64,000 nt of DNA from contig NZ_CP119677.1 of assembly GCF_029318685.1 (NCBI RefSeq), positions 2,843,001 to 2,907,000 on the forward strand. The letters run 5' to 3'. Origin of the DNA: Ruminiclostridium papyrosolvens DSM 2782 (GTDB lineage Bacteria; Bacillota; Clostridia; Acetivibrionales; DSM-1351). The translations under genes were made by a program, and so were the position numbers. A model generated the notes under the pieces. The model ran no database searches. It saw only the letters and a list, made by a program, of their open reading frames with translations, and was not told the DNA's origin. Below are positions 25,125-34,921 of this stretch, one piece after another (position 1 is the first letter of the stretch; every line of letters begins with the position of its first letter).

Positions 25125-26315
25125 TTATTTCTTTAGTTCCTCCGTAAGAAGCTCTCCCAATATTTTAACTCCCTTAGTAATTTTCTCCTCTGTAAGACCC
25201 GAAAAGTTGAGTCTCATTGTATTTTCGTGTCCCCCTCCCGGATAAAAAGCACTCCCCTGTACAAATGCCACTCCTCTTTTCATTGCATTAACCAGAAGCT
25301 CTCTGCTCGATATCATTTGAGGTAAAGTCACCCACAAAAACATTCCCCCCTGGGGGTCTGTGTAGGATATTCCCTCCGGAAAATATCTCTTTATAGAATC
25401 TAGCATTGTATCTTTTCTCTTTTTATAAATTAATATATTATCTTTTATATGAGCTTTAATATCGTATTTTTCTATATAACGTGCAATAAGCATTTGCGTA
25501 AAGAAGTTAGTATGCAGGTCTGTCCCCTGTTTTAGAAGAATATATTTTTTTAATATTTCTTTCGATGCACTCACCCACCCAACCCTGAAGCCGGGACAAA
25601 CTGTTTTTGAGAAAGTACTCAGGTATATTACTCTTCCCTCAGTATCAAAGCTTTTTAAAGGAGGAAAGTTATTTCCGTCAAAGCAAAGTTCACTATAGGG
25701 ATTGTCTTCAACTATAATCAGGTCATAATTACTGGCAACATCCATAAGAGCTTTACGACGCTCCAGACTCATTCGCCTTCCCGTTGGGTTTTGGTAGTCA
25801 GGTATAGTGTACAAAATTTTTATGTTTTTGTTTTTGTTCAGCTTCTTCTTTAAATCCTCAATAATTAAACCTTCTTCATCCATTTCAATTTCCATATATT
25901 CGGGGTAGCATGGATTAAATGCATTTATGGCAGATAAATAAGTAGGACTTTCACAGAGAACAACATCTCCCTCATCCAGAAAAACCTTAGCAGTAAGATC
26001 TAAACCCTGCTGTGAGCCTGATGTTATCAGAATATCGCAAGGCTCCACAGTAATTCCCTTTTCGCCCATCAGCTCTGCAATAATTTTATGCAGTTCGTCA
26101 TATCCTTCTGATACTGCATATTGCATTGTTTTTGCCCCATTTTCTGATAATACCTCATTACATAGTATTTTCATTTCTTCAACAGGAAATGTCTCCTCCG
26201 CCGGGAGACCACCCCCAAAGGATATAATATCCTCCGAATCCGTTAATTTCAGAAGCTCTCTTACTTCAGATGATTTAAGTGTAAGAGCTCTCCTTGCAAA
26301 TGTATCTTTTAGCAT
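25125..26315 (-). CDS. PLP-dependent aminotransferase, class I/II (2-aminoadipate/LysN-like)
   Basis: A 396-residue fold-type I aminotransferase without a DNA-binding domain. SEDIISFGGGLPAEETFP, TSGSQQGLDLTAKVFLDEGD, ESPTYLSAINAF, YTIPDYQNPTGRRMSLERR, EDNPYSELCF and the PLP lysine in YLSTFSKTVCPGFRVGW are all present. The closest wording is to 2-aminoadipate or broad-range aromatic/branched-chain aminotransferases. It starts at ATG with GGAGGG upstream, 27 bases after the MocR gene, so they are likely co-transcribed and the MocR protein probably regulates it. Substrate not fixed. Confidence 0.88.
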   Translation of the reverse strand: MLKDTFARRALTLKSSEVRELLKLTDSEDIISFGGGLPAEETFPVEEMKILCNEVLSENGAKTMQYAVSEGYDELHKIIAELMGEKGITVEPCDILITSGSQQGLDLTAKVFLDEGDVVLCESPTYLSAINAFNPCYPEYMEIEMDEEGLIIEDLKKKLNKNKNIKILYTIPDYQNPTGRRMSLERRKALMDVASNYDLIIVEDNPYSELCFDGNNFPPLKSFDTEGRVIYLSTFSKTVCPGFRVGWVSASKEILKKYILLKQGTDLHTNFFTQMLIARYIEKYDIKAHIKDNILIYKKRKDTMLDSIKRYFPEGISYTDPQGGMFLWVTLPQMISSRELLVNAMKRGVAFVQGSAFYPGGGHENTMRLNFSGLTEEKITKGVKILGELLTEELKK

Positions 26316-26342
26316 GAAATTCCCTCCTTCATAGCAAGAATT

Positions 26343-27863
26343 TTATATAAATGGATTAATCTCTGCTTTAAATTCATATTTCTTTTTTAAACTGGCTGTG
26401 GAGTACTGCTTTATGCAGTTCTTTAAAATAGAAACACCCTCTTTTATGTACTTTTCACTGGGATAGGAAAAATTAAGCCTTATATAGTTGCCATTAATAC
26501 TATAACCCGGATAAAATATATCCCCCAGCATTACCACAACCCCTTTGTCGGCTAAGCCTTTGACAAACTCATTCATGCGTATATAATCAGGAAGCCTGAG
26601 CCAAATAAAATATCCTCCATTCGGGACGGTTATTTCCATACCGTCCAAGTTACCTTTGTTTAGTTCATTTAGCATCAAATCCCTTTTGTTTTTATATATT
26701 TTTCTTAAATAATCTAAATGAGGCCCCATATGTCCACCATTTAAAAATTCATTAATTGTAAGCTGCGAAAGTGTACTTGTCTGTATATCAGTAATCTGTT
26801 TAAACTGAATAAACCGACTTATAATATTCTCACTTGCCACAACAAAACCTACTCTTAGACTGAATGAAATTGTTTTTGAAAATGAGCTAAGGTAAACTAC
26901 ATAGTCGTTATTGTCCAAGCTTTTCAGAGATGGTAACGGATTGCCACTGTAATATAGCTCACCATATGGATCATCCTCAAGAATTGGCAAATTATAATAA
27001 TATGCTAGTTTCAGAAGCCCTTTTCTTCTTTCTAAGCTCATGGATACTCCCGTTGGGTTATGAAAATTGGGCTGAGTATATAGAAATTTCGGTCTGTACT
27101 TTATAAGACAGGATTCCAGAATATCCAGCCGTATTCCCTCATCATCCATTGGTATTCCTATAATCTTTGCATCATAACTTTCAAACGCTTGTATGGCACC
27201 TATATAAGTAGGTTCCTCCACCAGAACTACGTCTCCCGAATCTATAATCGTACGTGCAAAGAACTCTATAGATTGCTGTGAGCCTGATGTAACCATTATT
27301 TGTTTTGTTCCTGCATTAATACCATTTCCCTGAATATATGCCTTAATTGCGGTTTTCAGCTCAGTGCTTCCATCAACGGGAGTGGGCATAAACAGCTTTT
27401 CTCTATATTTTTCTATTATCTGAAGGTTCAAATTTTTCATGAGATTAATATCACAAGCGTCTTCTGAAGAAATACCTGATGCAAAAGATATAATTCTTTC
27501 TTTTTCAAATACTGATAATATATTATTTATTGTTTGCTCCCCTGCTCTTGCAGCTCTTTTGCTTTCAAACTGTCCCCACCTCACTGGCGGTATGTACATT
27601 TTCTCTTGAGTAACATCCTTTGTCAGTGACGCCAGAACTACTGTTCCACTACCTATTCGTGATTCGACCAGACCGTCAGCTTTAAGCTCCATATACGCTT
27701 TAACAACTGTACTTCTGTTTACACCAAGTTTCATGCTCAGTGTCCTTTCAGCAGGTAATATAAAATTTGAAGGCAGCTTGCCAACTACAATTTGATGCTC
27801 TATCTGTTTTTTTATCTGCAAGTATATAGGAGTTTTTGATTCTCTGTTTATTGTAATATCCAT
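26343..27863 (-). CDS. MocR/GntR-type regulator with aminotransferase domain
   Basis: A 506-residue protein: a GntR winged helix (about 10-80; TPIYLQIKKQIEHQIVVGKL, ERTLSMKLGVNRSTVVKAYMEL), then a fold-type I domain with TSGSQQSIEFFARTI, YTQPNFHNPTGVSMSLERR, EDDPYGELYY and the PLP lysine in YLSSFSKTISFSLRVGF. It is a second, distinct MocR in this window. It heads the cluster with the two PLP enzymes and has a 22-base inverted repeat in front of it, so self-regulation together with the two downstream genes is likely. The effector is probably an amino-acid-PLP adduct, but this is inferred. Confidence 0.9.
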   Translation of the reverse strand: MDITINRESKTPIYLQIKKQIEHQIVVGKLPSNFILPAERTLSMKLGVNRSTVVKAYMELKADGLVESRIGSGTVVLASLTKDVTQEKMYIPPVRWGQFESKRAARAGEQTINNILSVFEKERIISFASGISSEDACDINLMKNLNLQIIEKYREKLFMPTPVDGSTELKTAIKAYIQGNGINAGTKQIMVTSGSQQSIEFFARTIIDSGDVVLVEEPTYIGAIQAFESYDAKIIGIPMDDEGIRLDILESCLIKYRPKFLYTQPNFHNPTGVSMSLERRKGLLKLAYYYNLPILEDDPYGELYYSGNPLPSLKSLDNNDYVVYLSSFSKTISFSLRVGFVVASENIISRFIQFKQITDIQTSTLSQLTINEFLNGGHMGPHLDYLRKIYKNKRDLMLNELNKGNLDGMEITVPNGGYFIWLRLPDYIRMNEFVKGLADKGVVVMLGDIFYPGYSINGNYIRLNFSYPSEKYIKEGVSILKNCIKQYSTASLKKKYEFKAEINPFI

Positions 27864-27925
27864 TTTTCCTTCTCCCTTTAAACTAACAATATGTTTTATG
27901 TAAATAACTGGTAATAAGTAATTTT

Positions 27926-27947
27926 AAAATTGGTACCATCCAATTTT
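27926..27947. promoter_or_regulatory. Candidate MocR operator with repeated CCAATTT boxes
   Basis: AAAATTGG, six bases, CCAATTTT forms an exact inverted repeat 63 bases before the MocR start. Further CCAATTT boxes occur at 27980-27986 and 28004-28010. A TTATAAT element (minus strand) touches the palindrome at 27947-27953. Confidence 0.55.
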
Positions 27948-28027
27948 ATTATAAGGCATAATTTATTATAGAAAAACATCCAATTTGCACATTTTACACC
28001 AAGCCAATTTATACATGTAAAGAAAAA

Positions 28028-28065
28028 GCTGTACCCTTGAAATCGTCTCTCTTCAAAGGTACAGC
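28028..28065 (-). terminator. Terminator of the ECF S-component gene
   Basis: GCTGTACC.TTGAA pairs with TTCAA.GGTACAGC around a 10-nt loop, with one asymmetry, and runs into T-rich sequence on the minus strand. Confidence 0.8.
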
Positions 28066-28082
28066 CCAATAATTTCTTTATA

Positions 28083-28604
28083 CTAATTAATTTTTGCCTT
28101 CCTCAAGCTGGTAATTACCGGTATTGCAATGAATCCTCCTATCAAGGCTGTTACAAGCTGCGGCCAACTGAACATACCCAAAAGTTTTTGAGCAAACTTA
28201 GGAAATTCAAATATACCAAGGAATAAATTAATAGAACCGTACAAAAATCCAAACTTCAAAATAGAAGCTAGAATAACACCTGCATATTTGTTTTTGTTAT
28301 ATAGAAAGTAAAATACTATTACCAATATAAGGTTTGCTACCGATATTACGGGAGCATACAAAAGTAGTGCGGCTGCCAGTGGAGCATGGTTGTTTATAAG
28401 TGATGTAAAGGGAGATAACACGGCAATTGCTATCCCACCTCCAATCCCTGCTGTCATTGCAGCTACTAATATACACATATTGACCAATGGGCCAACTATA
28501 AAATTATTATATGCCGGAAGGCTTCTTCCGGCCATCTGCACCGCCACTACAACAGCAAGAAGAACCGCAGTTCTTGTAATCATACCAATTTTATTATTTT
28601 TCAT
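28083..28604 (-). CDS. ECF transporter S component, substrate unknown
   Basis: A 173-residue very hydrophobic protein with about six membrane segments. The N-terminus (MITRTAVLLAVVVAVQMAGR) has the small-residue face typical of ECF S components, and the loop GRSLPAYNNFIVGPLVNMCI fits the same group. It would bind a vitamin or metal and dock on a shared EcfAA'T energising module encoded elsewhere. AGAGGGGG precedes the ATG. No riboswitch that could name the substrate is visible in 28605-28855. Confidence 0.75.
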   Translation of the reverse strand: MKNNKIGMITRTAVLLAVVVAVQMAGRSLPAYNNFIVGPLVNMCILVAAMTAGIGGGIAIAVLSPFTSLINNHAPLAAALLLYAPVISVANLILVIVFYFLYNKNKYAGVILASILKFGFLYGSINLFLGIFEFPKFAQKLLGMFSWPQLVTALIGGFIAIPVITSLRKAKIN

Positions 28605-28855
28605 ATATGTCCCCCTCTTGTAAATTATATAATGATATAGAATGAATAATACATTGAATTATTGTATAAATATACCACAAAATTCTGCTTATTAACATCA
28701 TTTTAGCAATGTGCTTAACTAAATTCCCATTTCCTATGGACTTTTTAATTGAAAAGTAGCATAATAAATCTAGAATTTTCACATAAATTGATTGATACTT
28801 TCTTATAAAATATCAAATTTTGCTTAATAATTATAGAGAAGGGAGTAATACGAAA

Positions 28856-29920
28856 ATGAATATTTCTATTACCAAAACTACAAATCCTAAACAAAAACCC
28901 GATATGAACAATTTAGGATTTGGGACATATTTTACTGACCATATGTTCATTATGGATTATACTGAAGGAAAAGGCTGGCATGACCCGAGAATAGTGCCAT
29001 ACGCTCCTTTAGAAATGGACCCGGCATCAATGGTTCTTCATTATGGTCAAGCTATATTTGAAGGCTTAAAAGCATATAAAGCTAAAAACGGCCATATTCT
29101 TCTTTTCAGACCTGATAAAAATATGGCAAGAGTAAACAGTTCTAACGAACGACTTGTAATACCCAGCATCGACGAGGGCTTTGGTGTACAAGCTATTAAA
29201 GAACTGGTTAACGTTGATTCAGACTGGATTCCTGACGCTCCGGGTACATCTTTGTACATACGTCCGTTTATAATTGCAACAGATCCGTATCTGGGTGTAA
29301 GACCATCTGATACTTACAAGTTTATAATCATTCTTTCACCGGTTGGAGCTTATTACAAGGAAGGAATGAATCCTGTAAAAATATATGTTGAAAGCAACTA
29401 CGTACGTGCGGTAAAAGGCGGATTGGGCTTTGCAAAAACAGTTGCAAACTATGCATCAAGTCTTAAAGCACAGGTTGAAGCTAAACATTCAGGATATACT
29501 CAGGTTCTCTGGCTGGATGGTATTGAAAAGAAATATATTGAAGAAGTAGGAACAATGAATGTATTCTTTAAGATAGACGGAGAAGTTATAACTCCATCCC
29601 TTGAAGGCTCAATTCTTCCGGGTATAACTCGTATGTCAACTATTGAAATGCTGAGAAAATCAGGTATAAAAGTTACTGAACGCAGAATAACAATTCAGGA
29701 ACTATATGATGCACACGCAGCAGGAAAATTGGATGAGGCATTCGGTACCGGTACCGCAGCAGTTATTTCACCTATAGGTGAATTTAACTGGGATGGAAAC
29801 GTTATTTCTGTAAACGGTGGAAAAATTGGACCTGTAGCCCAAAATGTATATGATACAATCACTGGAATTCAAAGTGGTGAACTTGAAGATACTTTTGGCT
29901 GGACACAGATAGTTAAATAA
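28856..29920 (+). CDS. ilvE: Branched-chain amino acid aminotransferase
   Basis: The last step of Leu, Ile and Val synthesis, and the first of their breakdown. The 354-residue fold-type IV PLP enzyme has FGTYFTDHMFIMDYTEGKGW, HYGQAIFEGLKAYK, RPDKNMARVNSS, the PLP lysine in VANYASSLKAQ, DGIEKKYIEEVGTMNVFF and GTGTAAVISPIGEF. GAAGGGAG stands before the ATG at 28856; a more upstream frame start at 28820 adds unrelated residues. Monocistronic, closed by a hairpin. Possibly relevant to the leucine-T-box acyl-CoA synthetase elsewhere in the window. Confidence 0.95.
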   Translation: MNISITKTTNPKQKPDMNNLGFGTYFTDHMFIMDYTEGKGWHDPRIVPYAPLEMDPASMVLHYGQAIFEGLKAYKAKNGHILLFRPDKNMARVNSSNERLVIPSIDEGFGVQAIKELVNVDSDWIPDAPGTSLYIRPFIIATDPYLGVRPSDTYKFIIILSPVGAYYKEGMNPVKIYVESNYVRAVKGGLGFAKTVANYASSLKAQVEAKHSGYTQVLWLDGIEKKYIEEVGTMNVFFKIDGEVITPSLEGSILPGITRMSTIEMLRKSGIKVTERRITIQELYDAHAAGKLDEAFGTGTAAVISPIGEFNWDGNVISVNGGKIGPVAQNVYDTITGIQSGELEDTFGWTQIVK

Positions 29921-29932
29921 TAATTATATTAT

Positions 29933-29970
29933 AAAAGCTCTTGTTTTCGATCATGATTACAAGGGCTTTT
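29933..29970 (+). terminator. Terminator of ilvE
   Basis: AAAAGCTCTTGT pairs with ACAAGGGCTTTT, one mismatch, followed by T-rich sequence. Confidence 0.75.
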
Positions 29971-30029
29971 TAATTTGAAGTTATAATGTAAATGGTACAG
30001 GTATATATTAGAGAAGGATATTCTAATAA

Positions 30030-31322
30030 GTGCGGTATCAATCTGAAATGAATTATTTTATATTTTCATCATTTATTGCTTTTGCATTAACTTTTTATTT
30101 GTGTAATAAAAGTAAAATTTTTCAATATATTAAAAAAAGTTTTTTACCTCTTTGTGCTGCATTATTCATTATAGCTCTGATAGTTTTTCCTAAGACGGCT
30201 GTTTCTTCAGCTTCAAAGGGTATCCACCTGTGGTTGGAAGTGGTTTTTCCTTCTCTTTTCCCATTTTTTGTCGCTTCTCAATTACTAAACCGCTCAGGTT
30301 TTATTGGGTTTGCAGGTATTATAATGGAGCCGGTAATGCGGCCTATTTTCAATATACCCGGGTGTGGCTCTTTTGCTCTTGCTATGGGTATTGTAAGTGG
30401 CTATCCAATAGGTGCCTCCATCACAAGCGATTTGAAGCGGCAGGAACTTATAACTAAAACTGAGGCCGAGAGACTTCTGACTTTTACAAATAATTCAGGT
30501 CCCCTTTTTATTATGGGAGCTGTAGCCGTGGGAATGTTTAATATGCCCGCAGCCGGTTACCTTCTATATATTAGCCATGTTGCCGCTTGTCTTACAGTAG
30601 GGTTTATTTTCAGATATTATAAGAGTTCTGAGAAAAGTACCCAAAAACCTTATTTAAAGATGTCCCAAAAAATCAGATTTGAGCTCAAAAAGTTAAAGAA
30701 TTCTGATATAAGCCCATACACTCTTTTTGGTGAATGTGTAAAAAGCTCTATATCCACTATCTTCGCCATTGGAGGATTTATTATATTTTTTTCTGTTTTA
30801 ATAAATATTCTGATTTCAAGCGGATTTAGCGGATGGGTCTGCAGTACAGCCCCAACTTTTCTTAGCAAATTGGGTATAGGACCGCAACTATTGGAAGGAA
30901 TTTTTTGCGGTTTCTTTGAAATAACTACCGGCGCAAACCTTATCAACTTAGCAAATGCAGACTTGGTTATAAAACTATGTACGGTAAGCCTTATAATAGG
31001 TTGGGCAGGCCTGTCGGTACATGCTCAGGTTTTAAGCGTAATAAACGGCTCCGATATAAGTGCAAAGCCTTATATTCTTGGCAAAGCCCTTCAAGGAGTT
31101 ATTTCATGTGTATATACTTTTATAGGTTATAATTTATTCAGCAGCCTCATTCATAAAACATCTTCTGTATTTGCAAATTCAGAAAAGCTATTTCCAGATA
31201 ACTGGAAAAGCATATTACAATCTTCTTTTAATTCTGTCTTAATAATATCAGTAATAATGCTGCTGATTTCTGTTATTTATATATGTACAACTGCTTTTAT
31301 GTCAAGGAAAAACTTATTTTAA
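30030..31322 (+). CDS. ylbJ: Sporulation integral membrane protein YlbJ
   Basis: A 430-residue protein with about nine hydrophobic segments and two nucleoside-recognition/gate-like regions. WLEVVFPSLFPFFVASQLL, GCGSFALAMGIVSGYPIGA and LTFTNNSGPLFIMGAVAVGMF are characteristic of YlbJ. In Bacillus YlbJ is made under sigma-E and is needed for cortex formation. In Bacillus it is next to ylbH (rsmD) and ylbI (coaD); here it faces the same genes tail to tail, so the neighbourhood is kept with altered orientation. GTG 30030 has AGAAGGA upstream; ATG 30048 is the alternative. Confidence 0.88.
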   Translation: MRYQSEMNYFIFSSFIAFALTFYLCNKSKIFQYIKKSFLPLCAALFIIALIVFPKTAVSSASKGIHLWLEVVFPSLFPFFVASQLLNRSGFIGFAGIIMEPVMRPIFNIPGCGSFALAMGIVSGYPIGASITSDLKRQELITKTEAERLLTFTNNSGPLFIMGAVAVGMFNMPAAGYLLYISHVAACLTVGFIFRYYKSSEKSTQKPYLKMSQKIRFELKKLKNSDISPYTLFGECVKSSISTIFAIGGFIIFFSVLINILISSGFSGWVCSTAPTFLSKLGIGPQLLEGIFCGFFEITTGANLINLANADLVIKLCTVSLIIGWAGLSVHAQVLSVINGSDISAKPYILGKALQGVISCVYTFIGYNLFSSLIHKTSSVFANSEKLFPDNWKSILQSSFNSVLIISVIMLLISVIYICTTAFMSRKNLF

Positions 31323-31751
31323 TTCTTCCCTGTTGGTTCTGATAACCTCGGCAGCTTCTGACAGTATATCCTCGACTTTATTTAGAACACCGTCGGCATA
31401 CTCTCTGGCACCCAACCTGACTTCTCTTGCATTTTTCTGTGCAGCTGCAATGATTTCGTTGGACTGTTCATAAGCTTTTTTGGTTATTTCATGCTCGTCA
31501 ACAAGAGATGCAATTTTATTTTCAGCATCCTTCATTATATTGTTGGCTTCCCTCTGTGCTTCCAGCAAAATCCTCTGGCGTTCTTCCTTAACCCATTTTG
31601 CCTGCTTTATATCGTCTGGCAGCTTGAGCCTCATCTCTTTAATTATTTCAAGTATTTCTTCCCTATCCAGAAGACATTTTCCTGAGAACGGTACACTTGG
31701 ACTTTTCTCAACAAGTTCCTCCAATGTTTCCAGTATAGTTAAAATTTCCAT
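31314..31751 (-). CDS. Coiled-coil protein (V-type ATPase subunit E/H-like), unknown role
   Basis: A 145-residue, highly charged and helical protein: EERQRILLEAQREANNIMKDAENKIASL and EIIAAAQKNAREVRLGAREYADGVLNKVEDIL. This is a stalk-like coiled coil similar to DivIVA or ATPase peripheral-stalk proteins, with no enzymatic motif. It is last in the recG-rsmD-coaD operon, 18 bases after coaD, and overlaps ylbJ by 9 bases tail to tail. Its position next to coaD is common in clostridia, but the function is unknown to me. Confidence 0.75.
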   Translation of the reverse strand: MEILTILETLEELVEKSPSVPFSGKCLLDREEILEIIKEMRLKLPDDIKQAKWVKEERQRILLEAQREANNIMKDAENKIASLVDEHEITKKAYEQSNEIIAAAQKNAREVRLGAREYADGVLNKVEDILSEAAEVIRTNREELK

Positions 31752-31769
31752 ATCATAAACCTCCCCGGG

Positions 31770-32252
31770 TTATTTGAGTTTAAATTTATCAATAATGTCT
31801 TTTTCTATGCATTCAGGTACCAGGCCATTTATATTTCCCCCATGTCTCGCAAGCTCTTTTACCATACTTGAGCTTAAAAAAGAATAGTTTATACTTGACA
31901 TCATAAAAAGTGTTTCAATGTCAGGCGCCTGATTTTTATTCAACAATGCCATCTGCAGCTCATACTCAAAATCCGATACAGCCCGCAAGCCTTTAATTAT
32001 TACATTTGCGTTTTTTTCCTTTACAAAGTCAACCAGCAGTCCTGAAAAGCATTCAATTTGAACATTGGTATTATCCTTAACTACCTTTTTTAATAAGTTA
32101 ACTCGTTCATCAATAGAAAAGAGAGGATTTTTGCTATGATTAATTAATACTGCAACAATAAGTCTGTCACAAATTTTTGATGCTCTCTCAATTATATCTA
32201 AATGTCCGTTTGTAACAGGATCAAAACTTCCGGGATATATAAATGTGTTCAT
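31770..32252 (-). CDS. coaD: Phosphopantetheine adenylyltransferase
   Basis: Fourth step of coenzyme A synthesis: 4'-phosphopantetheine + ATP to dephospho-CoA. The 160-residue protein starts [20 protein letters not shown], including the nucleotide-binding NGH, and contains [19 protein letters not shown] and the SSxxxFLSSS motif ([15 protein letters not shown]). A longer frame begins at 32333, but AAGGATG before 32252 and the family length fix the start here. Lies 20 bases after rsmD in the same operon. Confidence 0.96.
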   Translation of the reverse strand: MNTFIYPGSFDPVTNGHLDIIERASKICDRLIVAVLINHSKNPLFSIDERVNLLKKVVKDNTNVQIECFSGLLVDFVKEKNANVIIKGLRAVSDFEYELQMALLNKNQAPDIETLFMMSSINYSFLSSSMVKELARHGGNINGLVPECIEKDIIDKFKLK

Positions 32253-32272
32253 TCTTTTATCATCCTTGAAAT

Positions 32273-32827
32273 TTATTTTCTTTTGTAAAAAGTTAATTTG
32301 GTTTTTCCATAAACCTGCTGTCTGGAAACACACAGTGTACCTATTTCCTGAGGCAGCTGATCCTCTATATCTGTTTCGACAGATATTAAAACCTTTTCAT
32401 CCAACACTCCAGAATTTTCAAGATTTTGTAAAATACCCGGTACAATTTCCTTTTTATATGGAGGGTCTAAAAAAATTATATCAAACTTTTTACTCAGTTG
32501 GGAGAGTTTTTTCAGTATTATTTGTGCTTCACCTAAAAAAATCTCTGATTTATCCATTAATTTTGTATGCTCCAGATTTCTGGTTATAATTTCTGTACTT
32601 TGCTCACTCTGATCGCAAAATACAGCACTTTCAGCACCTCTGCTCAACGCCTCAATACCAAGGCTTCCGCTACCCGCAAACAAATCCAGTATGTTTGAGC
32701 CGGGTATATACGATGCTATTATATTAAATAAATTCTCTTTTACCCTGTCTGTAGTGGGCCTTGTGTTCATTCCTTCCAAAGTACTCAACTTTAAACCTTT
32801 GGCACTTCCTGAAATTACTCTCAGCAT
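32273..32827 (-). CDS. rsmD: 16S rRNA (guanine966-N2)-methyltransferase
   Basis: Methylates G966 of 16S rRNA during 30S assembly, with S-adenosylmethionine. 184 residues: the N-terminal [14 protein letters not shown] and [13 protein letters not shown] are the family opening, [19 protein letters not shown] is the SAM loop, and [11 protein letters not shown] is the N-methyltransferase DPPY motif. ATG 32827 gives the standard N-terminus; GTG 32836 is three codons upstream. Lies between recG and coaD. Confidence 0.94.
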   Translation of the reverse strand: MLRVISGSAKGLKLSTLEGMNTRPTTDRVKENLFNIIASYIPGSNILDLFAGSGSLGIEALSRGAESAVFCDQSEQSTEIITRNLEHTKLMDKSEIFLGEAQIILKKLSQLSKKFDIIFLDPPYKKEIVPGILQNLENSGVLDEKVLISVETDIEDQLPQEIGTLCVSRQQVYGKTKLTFYKRK

Positions 32828-32848
32828 ACTAATCACACCTGACTTCTT

Positions 32849-34921
32849 TTATGATAATGTAACCTTGTCCCCAAAATAAGCGGCAAGGTGTTTCTTTAAT
32901 TCGTTATGTTTCATAAGCCCCGGGTCAGCCTGAATAATCTCCATTGCACTCTCCTGAGCCTGCTTTAATATTTCCATGTCCTTGTACAAATTTGCTATTT
33001 TTAGTTCGGGTAGCCCGTGCTGTCTGGTACCAAAAAATTCACCGGGACCCCTTATTTCCAAGTCCTTCTCTGATATTACAAAACCGTCGTTGGAGTGAGT
33101 CATAATTTTCATTCTTTCTTTTGCAACCTTTGAGTTTGACTGGTTAAACAAAATACAGAAGGATTGTTCATCTCCTCTGCCTACTCTCCCCCTCAACTGA
33201 TGCAACTGCGCCAGACCAAATCTTTCAGCATTTTCTATTATCATGACTGTTGCATTAGGTACATTTACACCAACCTCTATTATAGTTGTAGATACAAGTA
33301 TACTTATTTCACCGGAAACAAAGCTCTTCATTATTGCTTCTTTTTCAGAAGACTTCATTTTTCCATGAATAATTCCTACGTTTAAATCACGAAATACACT
33401 TTTGCTTATATCTTCTGCCGTAACTACTGCTGATTTTGCCTCTATCTCCTCAGATTCTTCTACAAGCGGGCAAACAATATATACCTGTCTGCCTTCATTT
33501 ACTTTTTCCCTCACAAAGTTATTAATTCTCTCCCTCATAGCTTCATTTACAGAGTATGTTTTAATCGGTTTTCTGCCTGGCGGAAGCTCATCAATTATTG
33601 ATATATCCAAATCACCGTATAAAATCAGCGCCAGAGTTCTGGGAATCGGAGTTGCAGTCATAACCAAAACATCAGGATTCTGACCTTTTTCCGTCAATAT
33701 TGTTCTTTGGCGAACTCCAAATCTGTGCTGTTCATCAGTAATAACAAGCCCCAGCTGTTTAAATTCTACATAATCCTCTATAAGTGCATGAGTTCCAATA
33801 ACTACATCAGTTTTTCCTTCTTTTAATTCTTCTACTATCAACTGCTTCTGCTTTTTTGTCAGACTGCTGGAGAGTAATTCAACTGAAACACCAAAGCAGT
33901 CAAACAAGCTTTTTATGGATTTGAAATGCTGTTCAGCCAATATTTCCGTTGGTACCATTAAAGCTCCCTGGTAACCACATTTAACAGCTTTAAACAATGC
34001 CAGAACTGCAATCATTGTCTTTCCTGAGCCAACATCCCCCTGCACAAGTCGGTTCATTACACGAGAACTTTCCATGTCCTTTTCAACTTCCACAAAAACC
34101 TTTTTCTGTGCATTTGTGAGCTCAAAGGGAAAAGATTTAATAAAATCTTCCATTTGGTCTATGTGAGTATATTTTATACCCACTCTTGTATCTGTTGCAA
34201 GGCTCTTGTATGATAAAAGCCCCAGCTGCAGCATAAACAGTTCTTCAAAAACCAGTCTGAACCTTGCACTTTCAATATCCCGGACAGAAGCCGGAAAATG
34301 TATTTGCTTTATAGAATAGGTTCTGTCAGGGAGCTTGAACTTATCTCTGACAGATAAAGGTATCATGTCTTCAAGCTCAATATCATTTATTATCTTTATT
34401 GCCTCATACACAACCGACCTGATAATATTCTGTCCCAAATCTTTGGTAGAAGAATAAACAGGAAGTATTTTAAGGCTTTTCTTCATGTCTTTAGAACTTG
34501 CTTTTTCAAAAACCGGATTTACTATTTGCAGTTTATTTAATTTTCTTTCTGCTTTTCCGAAAAATATATAGTTATCTCCAAGTTTTAAAGAATTTTTAAC
34601 ATATGGCTGATTAAACCAAATTGCCGTAATCTTTCCGGTACTGTCCTCAATTGAAACTCTTGATACCGTCATACCTCTTTTTGGTCTTGTTATGCTTACA
34701 TTTGACACTATAGTTCCTTCAAAGGAACACGGAACACCATTCTGAAGATCAGCTATATTCTTTATGCTGCTTCTGTCTTCATATTCTCTTGGGTAATAAG
34801 TTAAGACATCAAATAAGTTATGGATTTCAAGTTTTTTAAATAGTGATTCCCGTGACTCGCCAACACCCTTTATATATCTGATTGATTTTTGCTTCAAATC
34901 GTTAATAGTTATTTTTTTCAT
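32849..34921 (-). CDS. recG: ATP-dependent DNA helicase RecG
   Basis: Reverses stalled forks and migrates Holliday junctions. 690 residues, the family length: N-terminal wedge/OB domain (about 50-180; YYPREYEDRSSI), Walker A QGDVGSGKTMIA, ITDEQHRFGVRQR (DExH), TATPIPRTLALILYGDLD, and motif VI LHQLRGRVGRGDEQSFC. First gene of the recG-rsmD-coaD operon. The yloU-yloV genes that separate rpmB and recG in many Firmicutes are absent. Confidence 0.97.
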   Translation of the reverse strand: MKKITINDLKQKSIRYIKGVGESRESLFKKLEIHNLFDVLTYYPREYEDRSSIKNIADLQNGVPCSFEGTIVSNVSITRPKRGMTVSRVSIEDSTGKITAIWFNQPYVKNSLKLGDNYIFFGKAERKLNKLQIVNPVFEKASSKDMKKSLKILPVYSSTKDLGQNIIRSVVYEAIKIINDIELEDMIPLSVRDKFKLPDRTYSIKQIHFPASVRDIESARFRLVFEELFMLQLGLLSYKSLATDTRVGIKYTHIDQMEDFIKSFPFELTNAQKKVFVEVEKDMESSRVMNRLVQGDVGSGKTMIAVLALFKAVKCGYQGALMVPTEILAEQHFKSIKSLFDCFGVSVELLSSSLTKKQKQLIVEELKEGKTDVVIGTHALIEDYVEFKQLGLVITDEQHRFGVRQRTILTEKGQNPDVLVMTATPIPRTLALILYGDLDISIIDELPPGRKPIKTYSVNEAMRERINNFVREKVNEGRQVYIVCPLVEESEEIEAKSAVVTAEDISKSVFRDLNVGIIHGKMKSSEKEAIMKSFVSGEISILVSTTIIEVGVNVPNATVMIIENAERFGLAQLHQLRGRVGRGDEQSFCILFNQSNSKVAKERMKIMTHSNDGFVISEKDLEIRGPGEFFGTRQHGLPELKIANLYKDMEILKQAQESAMEIIQADPGLMKHNELKKHLAAYFGDKVTLS

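Noticed and set aside
28605-28855. A riboswitch that would name the substrate of the ECF S component
   Set aside because: I compared the gap with TPP, preQ1, FMN and cobalamin core motifs by eye and found none; only A+T-rich sequence.
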